Assembly (NCBI RefSeq): GCF_035961655.1
Contig: NZ_CP108393.1
Location: 1,054,001-1,118,000, forward strand
Source of the DNA: Streptomyces sp. NBC_01317
GTDB lineage: Bacteria > Actinomycetota > Actinomycetes > Streptomycetales > Streptomycetaceae
Direction: 5' to 3'
Length of the DNA: 64,000 nt
The notes under the pieces are model-generated. The model did not search any database. It was given only the letters and a program-made list of their open reading frames with translations, and was not told where the DNA came from. Below, piece by piece: positions 48,918 to 57,672 of this stretch (position 1 is the first letter of the stretch; every line of letters starts with the position of its first letter). Both the position numbers and the translations under genes were made by a program.

Positions 48918-49346
48918 ATGCCGGCCACCATCTGGTTCGCCCCGTGGAAGTCCGGCCCTGCGGAGCACACCGGCGAGCCGGGCGGTGCGGCCGTCGTGAG
49001 CGTCACGGACTTCGCGCCGCACCGTCCGTGGACCTCGGTCGGCATCAACATCGCCGGCGCCGCCCTGCGGCACACCTGGGGCGACGTCGAGGGCGCGGTC
49101 GGCCTCTGGCTGTGGAGCGTCCCCGGCCTGTTGCGCTCCCGGTCGGGATCGGTCTCCGTATGGCGCGACGAGCGGCACCTGAGGGACTTCGTGGCACGAC
49201 ACGACCACGTACGGATCATGAACACCTACCGGAACCGCGGCGACCTGCGCTCGGCGACCTGGCAGACGGAGCACTTCGACAAGGACGCGACCCAGGAGAC
49301 GGCGCGCTCCCTCATCGAGGAGTGGCGCGCACAGCCGGTCCGATAA
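48918..49346 (+). CDS. Conserved hypothetical protein (monooxygenase-like/DUF3291-like)
   Basis: A 142-aa cytoplasmic protein, with GAGGAG 6 nt before ATG 48918. It contains aromatic and charged blocks (WFAPWKSGPAEH, GSVSVWRDERHLRDFVARHD, RSATWQTEHFDKDA) reminiscent of dimeric alpha-beta barrel proteins related to spheroidene monooxygenase or DUF3291. No catalytic residues can be assigned. It is the rightmost gene with a cluster operator, so it is probably part of the pathway or its detoxification. Confidence 0.65.
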   Translation: MPATIWFAPWKSGPAEHTGEPGGAAVVSVTDFAPHRPWTSVGINIAGAALRHTWGDVEGAVGLWLWSVPGLLRSRSGSVSVWRDERHLRDFVARHDHVRIMNTYRNRGDLRSATWQTEHFDKDATQETARSLIEEWRAQPVR

Positions 49347-49399
49347 GGGGGCTCCCGGGCGGGAATGCGCAGCGACCCCTGATCCGGGCGGTTGGCCGC

Positions 49400-49510
49400 A
49401 CCCGCATGAGGTGCTGCCGGCGGAGCTGCGGGCCGTGGGTCCGCTGGACATGGACGACGCCGCGACCGACGTCTCGCACGTCCGGGCGCTCCGAGGGGGC
49501 TCACGCCGGA
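49400..49510 (+). pseudogene. IS5-family transposase relic
   Basis: A short frame reads HEVLPAELRAVGPLDMDDAA then DVSHVRALRGG. This resembles the central region of IS5-type transposases (LLAELR...DGSHVRALKGG) but with the catalytic Asp-Gly altered and no flanking domains. The 49347-49680 gap contains nothing else that I recognise. It is the same transposase family as the intact element at 10.5-11.8 kb. Confidence 0.5.
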
Positions 49511-49680
49511 CCTTCGCCCGGAAGGGCACCGCGCACGGCTCCCGGCCGGGGAAGACCCGCTGGGTTGCACTGCTCCGACTCGCCTGCCTGATGGGCCCGC
49601 AGAGGGTTCGGAGCCGGAGCTGGTTGACCGTCTGAGGTCTGCTGCGCACGTGTCAGCCGCCACCACGAGGCCAGGTCGCG

Positions 49681-52341
49681 TCAGTTCCCTCGCTGCTCGT
49701 GATTGGCCTTCCGGACCTGGCCGGGCAGGATGAAGGGGTCGACCAGCCAGCCCACTCCCAGGAGACCGACCGTGCACAGGTAGAGCACTCCGCGGCCGGT
49801 CCTTCCCAGGTAGAAGTAGTGCGCGCCGAACAGGCCCAGCAAGAGCCACCAGAGGTAGGCGATCCCGAGCGATGCCCGGCGGTGGCGTATCGGCGTGTCC
49901 GCAGGTGCCACTGCGGGCGTCTGCGCCCGCACCTCCGTCACCGCCCGAGGTGCGGCCAAGACGGTGGTGGCTGTGAATCGCGGCGGTTCGGCCTGCTCAC
50001 CGCGTCGAGCCGGAAGCCGCTCCGCCCCTTCCACTCCCTGCACCTGTCGTGGCGTCGGCATCCGCACCTCAGGTGCCGCCCACGGCTGCGTCCGAGGCTG
50101 CGCCGGTGCCGCTACCGGCGCGGGCTCCGGGAGTACCGTTTCGTTCAGGCCGATGTGGCGGTGGAGCCGCTTGAGCCGGGCCGGGGCCCACCAGTTGGCG
50201 CGGCCCAGCAGCGTCATGACGGCGGGGACGAGGACGCAACGTACGACGGTGGCGTCGATGGCCACAGCCGTCGCCAGGCCGAACCCCAGTTGCTGGACCG
50301 AGCCCATGCGGCCGGTGATGAAACAGCCGAAGACGATGACCATCAGAAGCCCGGCAGAGGTGATGATCCGGCCCGAGTGCTGGAGGCCGCGCCGTACCGC
50401 GACGTCGGTGTCGAGGCCCTCGGCCACGTACTCCTTGATGCGGCCGAGCAGGAACACCTCGTAGTCCATCGAGAGGCCGAACGCGAAGGCGAGGACGCAC
50501 ACGACGGTGAAGGGACTGAAACCGTCGACGGTCAGCAGGCCGAGCGGATCGGCGAGGAAGCCGTGTTGGAAGACCAGGCTCATCAGGCCGAACGCCGCCC
50601 CGAGGGACAGGGTGTTCATGGCGACGGCGGTGAGGGGTACGACGACGGAGCCGGTCATCGCGAAGAGCAGGACGACCATGGCCAAGAGCGTGACCGCGAT
50701 CGCCGGCGGAAGCCGGTCCTCGATCTGCTGGAGTACGTCGTCGAGGCCGGCCGCGTCGCCGGTGACCCACGACCGGCCACCGTCGGGGCGGTCGGCGCGG
50801 ATCGTGTGGACCAGGCCCCGGGCCGTGGCGCCCTCGGGGTCGCCCGTGCTGTCGATGCCGACGGTCGCCAGCCCCGGGCCGGCCTTCTGCGCCGGGTAGA
50901 CGCGGCTGACACCGGGCGTGTCCGTCCAGCGTCGCGCCCACGCGTCCAGGGCGGCGGCATCGGTCTTGGCGACGACCGTGACGGTCGGAACCGTCGGGAG
51001 GTCGAACCGCTCGGCGAGCTGATCGGAGACCCGTACGGACTCCAGAGTCCTGGGGAGCGCTCCGGTGTCGTTGAGGTGCATCGACATCGAGAGCGCGGGA
51101 AGGCTTGCGGCGCCCAGGGCCGCGGCCGTGACCAGCATGGTGGTCAGCGGACGGCGCTGCACGCGGCGAGCGAGCCCCGCGAAGACGCCTGTCTCGGCGG
51201 AGGCCGCACGCTTGTCCGGCCCCGGCGCTTCAGCCACCGCCGACGGCATACGGCGCCCAGCCCCACCACGCCGCGTCCGCACCTTCGCCGGCTTGATCCG
51301 GTTACGCGCGAAGCCGACCAGCGCCGCCGTCAGCGTCAGCGCCACCAGCATCGACGCCAGCGCGATCGCGACACCGGCCGCACCGAGCGCGGCCAACTCG
51401 GGGATGTCGAACATGAGAAGCCCGGTCAATGCCGCGGCCACCGTCAGGGCACTGAAGGCGATGGTGCGCCCCGCCGTCGCCCACGCGCGGCTCAACGCCG
51501 CTTCCGGCGGGAAACCGGCCCCCAGCTCCTCGCGGTAGCGGGCGACGAGCAGCAGCCCGTAGTCGATGGACAGGCCCATCCCGAGGAGCGTCACCACTGT
51601 TACCGCGTCCGAAGTGATCGACGTGAACCGGGTGATGAGCAGCAGAATCGTCATCGAGGACGCGATCGACACGACCGCCCCGAGCACCGGCAGTCCCGCC
51701 GCGATCACACCGCCGAAGATGAAGACCAGCACCACCAGCGTGACCGGCAGCGACAGCGACTCCGCACCGTTCAGGTCCTTGGACGCCTGCTCGGTGAACT
51801 GCTTCTCCATCACCGGTTCGCCACCGACGGTGACCCGGGCGCTGTCCTGGCCGCTGTCCACGAGGGTCGCGGCGAAACCGTGCAGGGTGTCGGTGAGCGC
51901 GTCGACCGCGGTGGCCTCCGCGTCGTCGTCCAGCTTGGACAAGGTGATCTGGACGAGCAGACCTGCCCCGTCCTTGGCCGTCAGCATCGTCCTCTCGGCC
52001 ACGGGCAGCCCCGTGTCGTACGGGGTGACCACCGCGGCCACCCCGTCCACCCGCTTCAGCGCGACCGCGAGCGACCGTACGTCCTGCCGTACCGCCGGCG
52101 CCGCCGTATCGGCGCCGGCGACGACACCGATGACGACGCCGCCCTGATCGCTGCTCTTGTCGAGTACGGCGCCGGCCTGGACCGCCTCCATGGACGACGA
52201 TCCACCGCCACCCGCGATTGCGCTGAACACGGGACCCGCACTCAGGACGCCCACGGCGACCGCAGCCGCCCAGATCAGCAGTACCTGCCAACGGTGCCGG
52301 AAGCACCAGTGCCCCATACGGGCGATACGACCTTCAGCCAT
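49681..52341 (-). CDS. MMPL/RND-type transporter with C-terminal TM2 domain
   Basis: An 886-aa membrane protein. Residues 1-730 or so form an MMPL transporter: first helix HRWQVLLIWAAAVAVGVLSA, a long periplasmic loop, SIDYGLLLVARYREEL and a second repeat with FGLSMDYEVFLLGRIKEY (the two MMPL SxDY motifs). A disordered Pro/Ala/Arg-rich linker follows, and then a C-terminal TM2 domain (LLLGLFGAHYFYLGRTGRG, VDPFILPG). ATG 52341 is taken as start. Substrates are usually lipids or hydrophobic drugs. It has no cluster operator and lies beyond the transposase relic, so membership in the cluster is doubtful. Confidence 0.88.
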   Translation of the reverse strand: MAEGRIARMGHWCFRHRWQVLLIWAAAVAVGVLSAGPVFSAIAGGGGSSSMEAVQAGAVLDKSSDQGGVVIGVVAGADTAAPAVRQDVRSLAVALKRVDGVAAVVTPYDTGLPVAERTMLTAKDGAGLLVQITLSKLDDDAEATAVDALTDTLHGFAATLVDSGQDSARVTVGGEPVMEKQFTEQASKDLNGAESLSLPVTLVVLVFIFGGVIAAGLPVLGAVVSIASSMTILLLITRFTSITSDAVTVVTLLGMGLSIDYGLLLVARYREELGAGFPPEAALSRAWATAGRTIAFSALTVAAALTGLLMFDIPELAALGAAGVAIALASMLVALTLTAALVGFARNRIKPAKVRTRRGGAGRRMPSAVAEAPGPDKRAASAETGVFAGLARRVQRRPLTTMLVTAAALGAASLPALSMSMHLNDTGALPRTLESVRVSDQLAERFDLPTVPTVTVVAKTDAAALDAWARRWTDTPGVSRVYPAQKAGPGLATVGIDSTGDPEGATARGLVHTIRADRPDGGRSWVTGDAAGLDDVLQQIEDRLPPAIAVTLLAMVVLLFAMTGSVVVPLTAVAMNTLSLGAAFGLMSLVFQHGFLADPLGLLTVDGFSPFTVVCVLAFAFGLSMDYEVFLLGRIKEYVAEGLDTDVAVRRGLQHSGRIITSAGLLMVIVFGCFITGRMGSVQQLGFGLATAVAIDATVVRCVLVPAVMTLLGRANWWAPARLKRLHRHIGLNETVLPEPAPVAAPAQPRTQPWAAPEVRMPTPRQVQGVEGAERLPARRGEQAEPPRFTATTVLAAPRAVTEVRAQTPAVAPADTPIRHRRASLGIAYLWWLLLGLFGAHYFYLGRTGRGVLYLCTVGLLGVGWLVDPFILPGQVRKANHEQRGN

Positions 52342-52616
52342 GATGTTTTGACCGTCTCTCACTTGTTCGCGGCGCGACCGGCGGTCTGCTGATCTTGAGC
52401 CGGACAGTGCTGTAGATCTTGCTCCGGGCCGGGCCGACGGACCATGGGAGCACCAGCAGAAGGCGGGGTGGGGATATCCCCCCAGCCGCCTCCCCGGCCG
52501 GCCCCAGCGGGTGACCGAACTACGCGGCAGGAGCCTTCCCGGAGCAACCCGACTTCTGTGACCAGTTGAGGCGACGGCCGGACAGACGACGGACCTACGA
52601 AAGAACGGAGGACGCG

Positions 52617-53130
52617 ATGTCGGTCGGTCTCGCGGGGTTCCGTGGCGTGGTGCTGAGTGGCGTACGTGGGTTCCCGGCCCGGTTTTCTCGTGGCCGTGAG
52701 GTCGTCCGCCGAGAACCCCGCGAAAGGGCGGGCGGCGGCTCTCGGGGCGCGGAGCGGTCTGTGCGTGCACATGCTGTCCGCCGCGCTGGGCCGTGCGTAA
52801 TCGCCGCCCGCTCCCCCTGGTCCACGACGCGATCAAGTTCTGCGGGGCCGCCTGTCTCGTCTGTCCCGGCGTCCGGGCGATCCTCGCCGCCCGGCGCTCC
52901 GCCCGGCTCCGGAGAACAGCCGAGACGGCACGCAAGAGCGCGGCAGATCTTCTTCCTCGGCATCCTCGACGTGCTGATCGGGATCGTCCACTGGTTCGCC
53001 CTGATCCTCGCCGCCACACAGTTGCGCGCCCTGCCGGCCCGTCCGACCGTACGCCACCGCTGGGAGCTGACCACCGGATGGCTGTGCGTCGCCGTCGGCG
53101 TCGCGGTGGCCGCGTTCGCCTGGCCGGACG
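52617..53130 (+). pseudogene. LysE-family exporter pseudogene with multiple frameshifts
   Basis: A strong GGAGGACGCG precedes ATG 52617 (MSVGLAGFRGVVL). LysE/RhtB-like sequence then continues in three different frames. From 52681: GFLVAVRSSAENPAKG then GLCVHMLSAALG, ended by TAA at 52798. From 52805: PLPLVHDAIKFCGAA and GVRAILAARR. From about 52941: FFLGILDVLIG, HWFALILAATQL and a final membrane segment TGWLCVAVGVAVAAFAW. The pieces are collinear with a normal exporter of about 200 aa, so this is a decayed gene. The 52342-52616 gap before it would contain the divergent MMPL promoter. Confidence 0.7.
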
Positions 53131-53162
53131 GGGTCAGGATGCGTTCGCCCCGGGTCCGATCG

Positions 53163-54383
53163 CTACTTCCGGTCGGCGGCGCAGAGTTCCTGGTCCATCA
53201 GGGTGCGTTGTGCATGTTCGGTCGAGAGGTCGGCCGCGCCGTCGCCGGTTGTCTCCAGTACGACGACGCGTCGGCCGTCGGCACTGATGCCGTCGCGGGT
53301 GGTGTAGCCGGGGAGGTCGCCTCCGTGACCGTAGTAGGCGCCGCCGCAGGACAACGAGATCCTCATCAGGCCCAGTCCGTAGCTCGCGTCAGGCCCCAGG
53401 ACGTCCAGGTCAGGGGCCCGTACGGTCTTCTTCATCTCGGCCAGCTCCGCAGGGCGCAGCACCTTGCCTCCCAGGAGCGCGCTGTAGAACCTGGTCAGAT
53501 CGGCGGTCGTGCTGATCATGTTTCCGGCGGCGTCGGCCGCGGAGGGGTTGAGGCTGGTGACGTCGATGGTGGGGCCGGTTTTGTAGAAGTTAGAGTAGCC
53601 GTGCAAGTGGGCGCCGGGGATGCGGGGGTCGGTCGTCGGGACGACGGTGTGGCTCAGGTGGAGGGGCTGGAGGATGCGCCGGGTTACTTCTTGCTGCCAG
53701 GTGTGTCCGGTGGCCTTCTCGATGATCATGCCCGCGAGAACGTAGTTGGTGTTGGAGTACTCCCAGCCGGCGCCTGGTGCGAAGTCCGGCTTGTGGCGCA
53801 TCGCTATCGCGACGAGTTGCCCGGGTGTCCAGGTGGTGTGGCGGTCGGCCTGGTATCCGTCCACGCTGCTGACCTCGGGGAAGTCGCCCAGGTAGTCGAA
53901 GAGTCCGCTGGTGTGCTGCAGCAGCTGTCGTACGGTGATTTTCGTGCCGTCGTTACCGTTTCCGGAGACCACTGCGGGCAGCCAGTGGTCGACGGTGTCG
54001 TCCAGCGACAGGCGCCCCTCGCCGACGAGTTGCAGTATCACGGTGGCGACGTAGGTCTTGGTGGCGCTGCCGATCCGGAAACGGTCGTTGGGATTCACGG
54101 CGGTTCCGGTGGCTTTGTTGGCTGTGCCGGCGGTGGCGTAGCGGGTTCCGTGCGGCCCCGTCGACTGGGCCAGCACTCCGACCGACCCGGTCCGCAGGAT
54201 CGTGTTCACGTTGTCCTGCAGTGTGTTGTGACTCGTCTTCGAGGCGACCACGATTCGGTTCGAGGCGTCCGCACGTGCCTGCTGCGTGGTACCGGCGGCC
54301 TGCGTCGCAAGCCCTACGCCGGTCAGTGAGGCCACCAGTGTCGCGGCGGCGATGCGGGAGATGGTCCTGGTGCTGCGCATCAT
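53163..54383 (-). CDS. Secreted serine hydrolase, class C beta-lactamase/DD-carboxypeptidase family
   Basis: A 406-aa exported protein: N-terminal Sec signal (ISRIAAATLVASLTGVGLA) and penicillin-binding motifs SATK (in RIGSATKTYV), YSN (EYSNTNYVLAG) and HGG (YYGHGGDLPG). It is similar to Streptomyces R61-type DD-peptidases and esterases. ATG 54383 or 54380 with AAGGA about 10 nt upstream. It is monocistronic and lies outside the biosynthetic regulon. Actual beta-lactamase activity cannot be told from sequence. Confidence 0.9.
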   Translation of the reverse strand: MMRSTRTISRIAAATLVASLTGVGLATQAAGTTQQARADASNRIVVASKTSHNTLQDNVNTILRTGSVGVLAQSTGPHGTRYATAGTANKATGTAVNPNDRFRIGSATKTYVATVILQLVGEGRLSLDDTVDHWLPAVVSGNGNDGTKITVRQLLQHTSGLFDYLGDFPEVSSVDGYQADRHTTWTPGQLVAIAMRHKPDFAPGAGWEYSNTNYVLAGMIIEKATGHTWQQEVTRRILQPLHLSHTVVPTTDPRIPGAHLHGYSNFYKTGPTIDVTSLNPSAADAAGNMISTTADLTRFYSALLGGKVLRPAELAEMKKTVRAPDLDVLGPDASYGLGLMRISLSCGGAYYGHGGDLPGYTTRDGISADGRRVVVLETTGDGAADLSTEHAQRTLMDQELCAADRK

Positions 54384-54572
54384 GGGGAGCGAATTCCTTA
54401 AGCGGTGGGGGTATTCGGGTTCTGGAACCGCTGTTGCGGGGTGCTGATCACATTAGGAGCAAGTGATCGCGGCCCACCATGAGGTCTACGGGTCGGTCCT
54501 GGGTGGTGCTACCCCCCGGACGCGTGTGCGGCGGTCCCCACAACCGAGCTCGGACACGTCCGCATCACCCAG

Positions 54573-55046
54573 GTGCCGGGGATGCTGCTGATGGGTGTCA
54601 CGGCCGGTGTGCTGCCGCTGCTTGCCTACGCCTACGGCAAGGGAGACCGGCGGCGCCTCTCGGCGGCGTTGCGCGGCTCCTTCCTCACGGTCGGCGGCGT
54701 CGCTCCGGTCTTCGCGGTGGGCCTGTTCGTCTTTCGCGAGCAGGTGTTCTCCGCGTTCTCCGCAGACCCGTCGGCTCTCGCCGTCGGCACCAAAATCCTC
54801 GCCGCCCAACTCCTGGGCATGATCGCGACCGGGTTCGCGAACCTGTTCACCTCGCTGTTCCAAGCGGCAGGCCGGGCGGTGGCCGCCACCGTGACGTCGG
54901 CGGCCCGGGGAATCGCCTTCGTCCCGATCGCGATCCTCAGCAACCAATGGTGGGGACTGGACGGGCTCATCTCGGCACTGCCGGCCTCCGAAGGGCTGGT
55001 GCTTCTCGTCGGCGTCGCCCTATGGCTCGCCTCCCGGCATGCCTGA
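54573..55046 (+). pseudogene. MATE transporter C-terminal fragment
   Basis: About 157 codons from GTG 54573 encode the last third of a MATE efflux protein (LMGVTAGVLPLLAYAYGKGD, then GFANLFTSLFQAAGRAVAAT, FVPIAILSNQWWGLDGL). MATE proteins are about 450 aa; the N-terminal two thirds is missing, and the upstream 54384-54572 contains no continuation. It is a remnant after deletion, probably non-functional. Confidence 0.7.
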
Positions 55047-55082
55047 CACGGTGTACGAGACGGAGTCGTCCCCAACGTGCCG

Positions 55083-55262
55083 CTAGGGCGTGTCCGCAAA
55101 GTGGGGTCGTTCGCCCGAAGGGCGGGGCTCGCGGCGTCTGGTGCGTGCGATCGCAAGGCGGAGGACCGAGCGTGTACTGGATGTACTCGCTCGGTCCGAC
55201 AACGCCGCGAGCGCGCGTGCCAGACGCCGCGAGCCAGACGCCACTTTGCGGACACGCCCTAG
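55083..55262. repeat. MITE-like palindromic element
   Basis: Perfect 22-bp inverted repeats form both ends: CTAGGGCGTGTCCGCAAAGT begins at 55083 and its complement ends at 55262. Both outer ends are CTAG, as expected from IS5/IS427-type target choice. Internal blocks also pair (GGACCGAGCG with CGCTCGGTCC around a 15-nt loop; GCTCGCGGCGTCTGG with a copy near 55225), so the whole 180 bp can fold into one long hairpin. There is no coding capacity. Confidence 0.75.
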
Positions 55263-55595
55263 TGGAGGGGATGCGCGAGACGCCAGGGTCTTCGAGTTCG
55301 CGGGGTGCCCTGCCGCACGGCGGCATCCGGTGCCGTGACCCGGTCCCTGGTGGTGCGGAGCATGCGCGCGGCGGTGTCCGCCGTGTTGTGCCTGCTGCCG
55401 GCCGTCTGAGCACGTCCTGGCCACGGGGTATGACACCGGCGATGTGGGCGCAGGCCGCAGCGGTCGTGCCGGCCGGGCGAGAGCATCCCAGGTAGTCGGC
55501 GCTCACGGCGTCGCCGCTCGGCACACCGAAGCCGAAGATCACGGATGATCACCGGAGCCGACCCCGTCCGGGCGACCAGGGCAGCACTGCTCACG
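55263..55595. other. Stretch without recognisable gene
   Basis: These 333 bp lie between the MITE-like element and the end of the S9 peptidase gene. Frames are open on both strands, as is usual at this GC content, but none has a ribosome site or a recognisable domain. It is probably decayed sequence. Confidence 0.5.
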
Positions 55596-57644
55596 TCAGC
55601 CGGCCTCGGCGTCGCCGGCATATCGTTCGAGCCAGTCGACGATGCGCCGGTTGACGTCGAGGCGGTGCGAGGGCGGGCCGTCGAACGTGAACAGATGCGA
55701 ACCGCCCGGGTAGAGCACCAGCCGGGTCGGCACGCCCTGCTCGCGCAGCGCGGTGTGCCACTGCTGGGCTTGGCCCACCGGGCAGCGAAGGTCCGCCGCG
55801 CCATGGACGATCAGCGTCGGCGTGCGTACCTGATCGACCCGTGTCAGCGGCGACATCGCGGCATAGCGGGCCGGGTCGGCCCACGCCGGCGCGTCGAGTT
55901 CGTAGGCGCTGATGAAGTGCCCCTCGTCCGACGTGCCGACCATGCTGGCCAGGTCGCTGACCAGTCCGCCGGCGACTGCCGCGGCGAAGCGGGTGTCGCG
56001 GCCGGTCAGGTAGCAGGTCATGAACCCGCCGTAGCTGTAGCCGGTCACGGCGAGTCGCTTCGGGTCGGCAATGCCCTCGGCCACGAGCGCGTCAAGCGGT
56101 TCGAGGAAGTCTTTCTCGTCGGCCAGCCCCCAGGCGCCGATCGTCGCGTTGTAGAACCGCTCGCCGTAGCCGTCGCTGCCGCGGGGGTTGAGCAGCAGGA
56201 CCGACCAACCGCGGGCGACGAGATCCTGGTGGTAGAGGTGGACGTCGTCGGCGGCGGCGTTCCAGGCGTTGTGCGGGCCGCCGTGGATGTCCAGCAGCAG
56301 CGGCTGCCGCCCGCCCGAGGCGTCCGGCCTGCGCATCAGCCAGCCCTGGACCACGGCGCCGTCGGAGATCGTGAACTCCCGCTCCACCCGCCGATACATC
56401 CTCGAACCGGCCTGACGCGCGCCGTGGGAAGAACGGACCGCCTCGGCCGTCGAACGGATGTCAACGGTGACGATCTCGCCGAAGGAACCCGGACTGTTCA
56501 CCACGAGCGCCGCCCTCGACCCGCGCGCTGACAGGCCCGACACGTTGCGGCCCTCCCCGCCCAGGATCAGTCGGGGCTTGCCGCCGCCGACGCCCACGGC
56601 ATACAGGTGGGAGCAGCCGCGATCCCGGACACAGAACAGCACCGTGCGCCCGGCGTCGGTCAAAACCGGCAGCGCCCCCGGGTAGGCCGGGGCGCCCGGC
56701 ATGACGTTACGGTCCAGCGGCGCGGCCAGGTCGATCACTTCGTCGATGTCGTCGGCAGGTTCACCTGCGCGGAGTGGGACGCGCAGCAGCCCGGCATGAC
56801 CTACCGGCGCGCCGCGATGGCCGACGACCAGCAGCGCCTTGCCATCCGCCGTCCAGATGAGCGGGCCGGCCACCGAGTCGGCCGGCCCGACCGCGACCGG
56901 CGTGGCGTTCGCCACGCCCAGGTCCAGTACGTGGGCGGGGGTGCGCAGCGTCACGTCGCGGTCCGGGGCCATGCCGGCGGCGAAGGCCAGCCTTGTCCCG
57001 TCCGGTGACCAGGCCGGCTCGCCCGCGTTCCAGTCCCCATCGGTCACCTGACGGCATTGTCGCGTACCGAGATCGAGCACGTGGACGTGTCGGCGGATCG
57101 AGCGCACCAGGCCGGTGCCGTCGGATTGGTAGTCCAACCGGTCGGCGACCACCGGAGCTGTGCCTTGTCCGGCCGCTGTTGCATCGTCCTCACCTGTTCC
57201 GGCGGCCTGGACCGGGTGGGTCGTTCCGACGGGGCCGGTGATGTCGACGGGGGCGGTGAAGGCGAGTTGTGTGCCGGTCGGACTCCACTGCGGCGCGCCG
57301 GCCCCGAGTGGGAGCTTCGTGAGCTGCTCGGGTTCGCCGCCGTCGGTGGGCAGCAGCCACAACTGCCCCGGGTCGTCGGCTTGTGCGCGTACGAAAACCA
57401 ACCGGGTTCCGTCCGGGGACCACTGGGGCGAGGTGTCGTCGGGGCCGCGGGTGAGTTGCCGCGCCGCACCGTCGACCGCCCCGACGAGCCAGAGCCGGCG
57501 AATCGTCCGGTCGTTGTCGACGTCGGCCGACCGCACCACGTAGGCGGTCTGCGTGCCGTCCGGCGACAGCGCCGGCTGTTCGGGAACCTCGATGCCGGTG
57601 AGATCGGCGATGCCGAGCTGCCCCCGGCTTACGCCTGCGGCCAC
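55596..57644 (-). CDS. S9 family acyl-peptide hydrolase/dipeptidyl peptidase-like serine peptidase
   Basis: A 682-aa peptidase. The N-terminal beta-propeller has TolB-like repeats (PALSPDGTQTAYVV, PQWSPDGTRLVFV, PAWSPDGTRLAFA). The C-terminal alpha/beta hydrolase domain has Ser in VTGYSYGGFM, Asp in HGAADLRCPV and His in YPGGSHLF. GTG 57644 is selected because GAGGAGGAG lies 8-9 nt upstream. It probably degrades peptides imported by the oligopeptide transporter encoded just upstream in the same operon. Confidence 0.9.
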   Translation of the reverse strand: MAAGVSRGQLGIADLTGIEVPEQPALSPDGTQTAYVVRSADVDNDRTIRRLWLVGAVDGAARQLTRGPDDTSPQWSPDGTRLVFVRAQADDPGQLWLLPTDGGEPEQLTKLPLGAGAPQWSPTGTQLAFTAPVDITGPVGTTHPVQAAGTGEDDATAAGQGTAPVVADRLDYQSDGTGLVRSIRRHVHVLDLGTRQCRQVTDGDWNAGEPAWSPDGTRLAFAAGMAPDRDVTLRTPAHVLDLGVANATPVAVGPADSVAGPLIWTADGKALLVVGHRGAPVGHAGLLRVPLRAGEPADDIDEVIDLAAPLDRNVMPGAPAYPGALPVLTDAGRTVLFCVRDRGCSHLYAVGVGGGKPRLILGGEGRNVSGLSARGSRAALVVNSPGSFGEIVTVDIRSTAEAVRSSHGARQAGSRMYRRVEREFTISDGAVVQGWLMRRPDASGGRQPLLLDIHGGPHNAWNAAADDVHLYHQDLVARGWSVLLLNPRGSDGYGERFYNATIGAWGLADEKDFLEPLDALVAEGIADPKRLAVTGYSYGGFMTCYLTGRDTRFAAAVAGGLVSDLASMVGTSDEGHFISAYELDAPAWADPARYAAMSPLTRVDQVRTPTLIVHGAADLRCPVGQAQQWHTALREQGVPTRLVLYPGGSHLFTFDGPPSHRLDVNRRIVDWLERYAGDAEAG

Positions 57645-57672
57645 GGCCCGCTCCTCCTCGTCCAAGGTGCCG

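Noticed and set aside
12055..49346. Identity with the valanimycin, cremeomycin or triacsin cluster
   Set aside because: No seryl-tRNA synthetase, flavin reductase or valine decarboxylase as in valanimycin; no aminohydroxybenzoate genes as in cremeomycin; no cupin-MetRS hydrazine synthetase as in triacsin.
12055..49346. NRPS or modular PKS
   Set aside because: No condensation, multidomain adenylation-PCP or acyltransferase domains are seen; all carrier and ligase proteins are discrete.
49681..52341. MMPL transporter as the cluster's exporter
   Set aside because: It lies beyond the transposase relic and no cluster operator precedes it; the MFS gene at 13.1 kb has one.
49699..52392. Plus-strand open frame of about 900 codons
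   Set aside because: Antisense to the MMPL gene, composed mostly of R/D/G/H-rich nonsense with no domain.
55263..55595. Possible IS110-type transposase remnant on the minus strand
   Set aside because: No conserved motif could be matched with any confidence.
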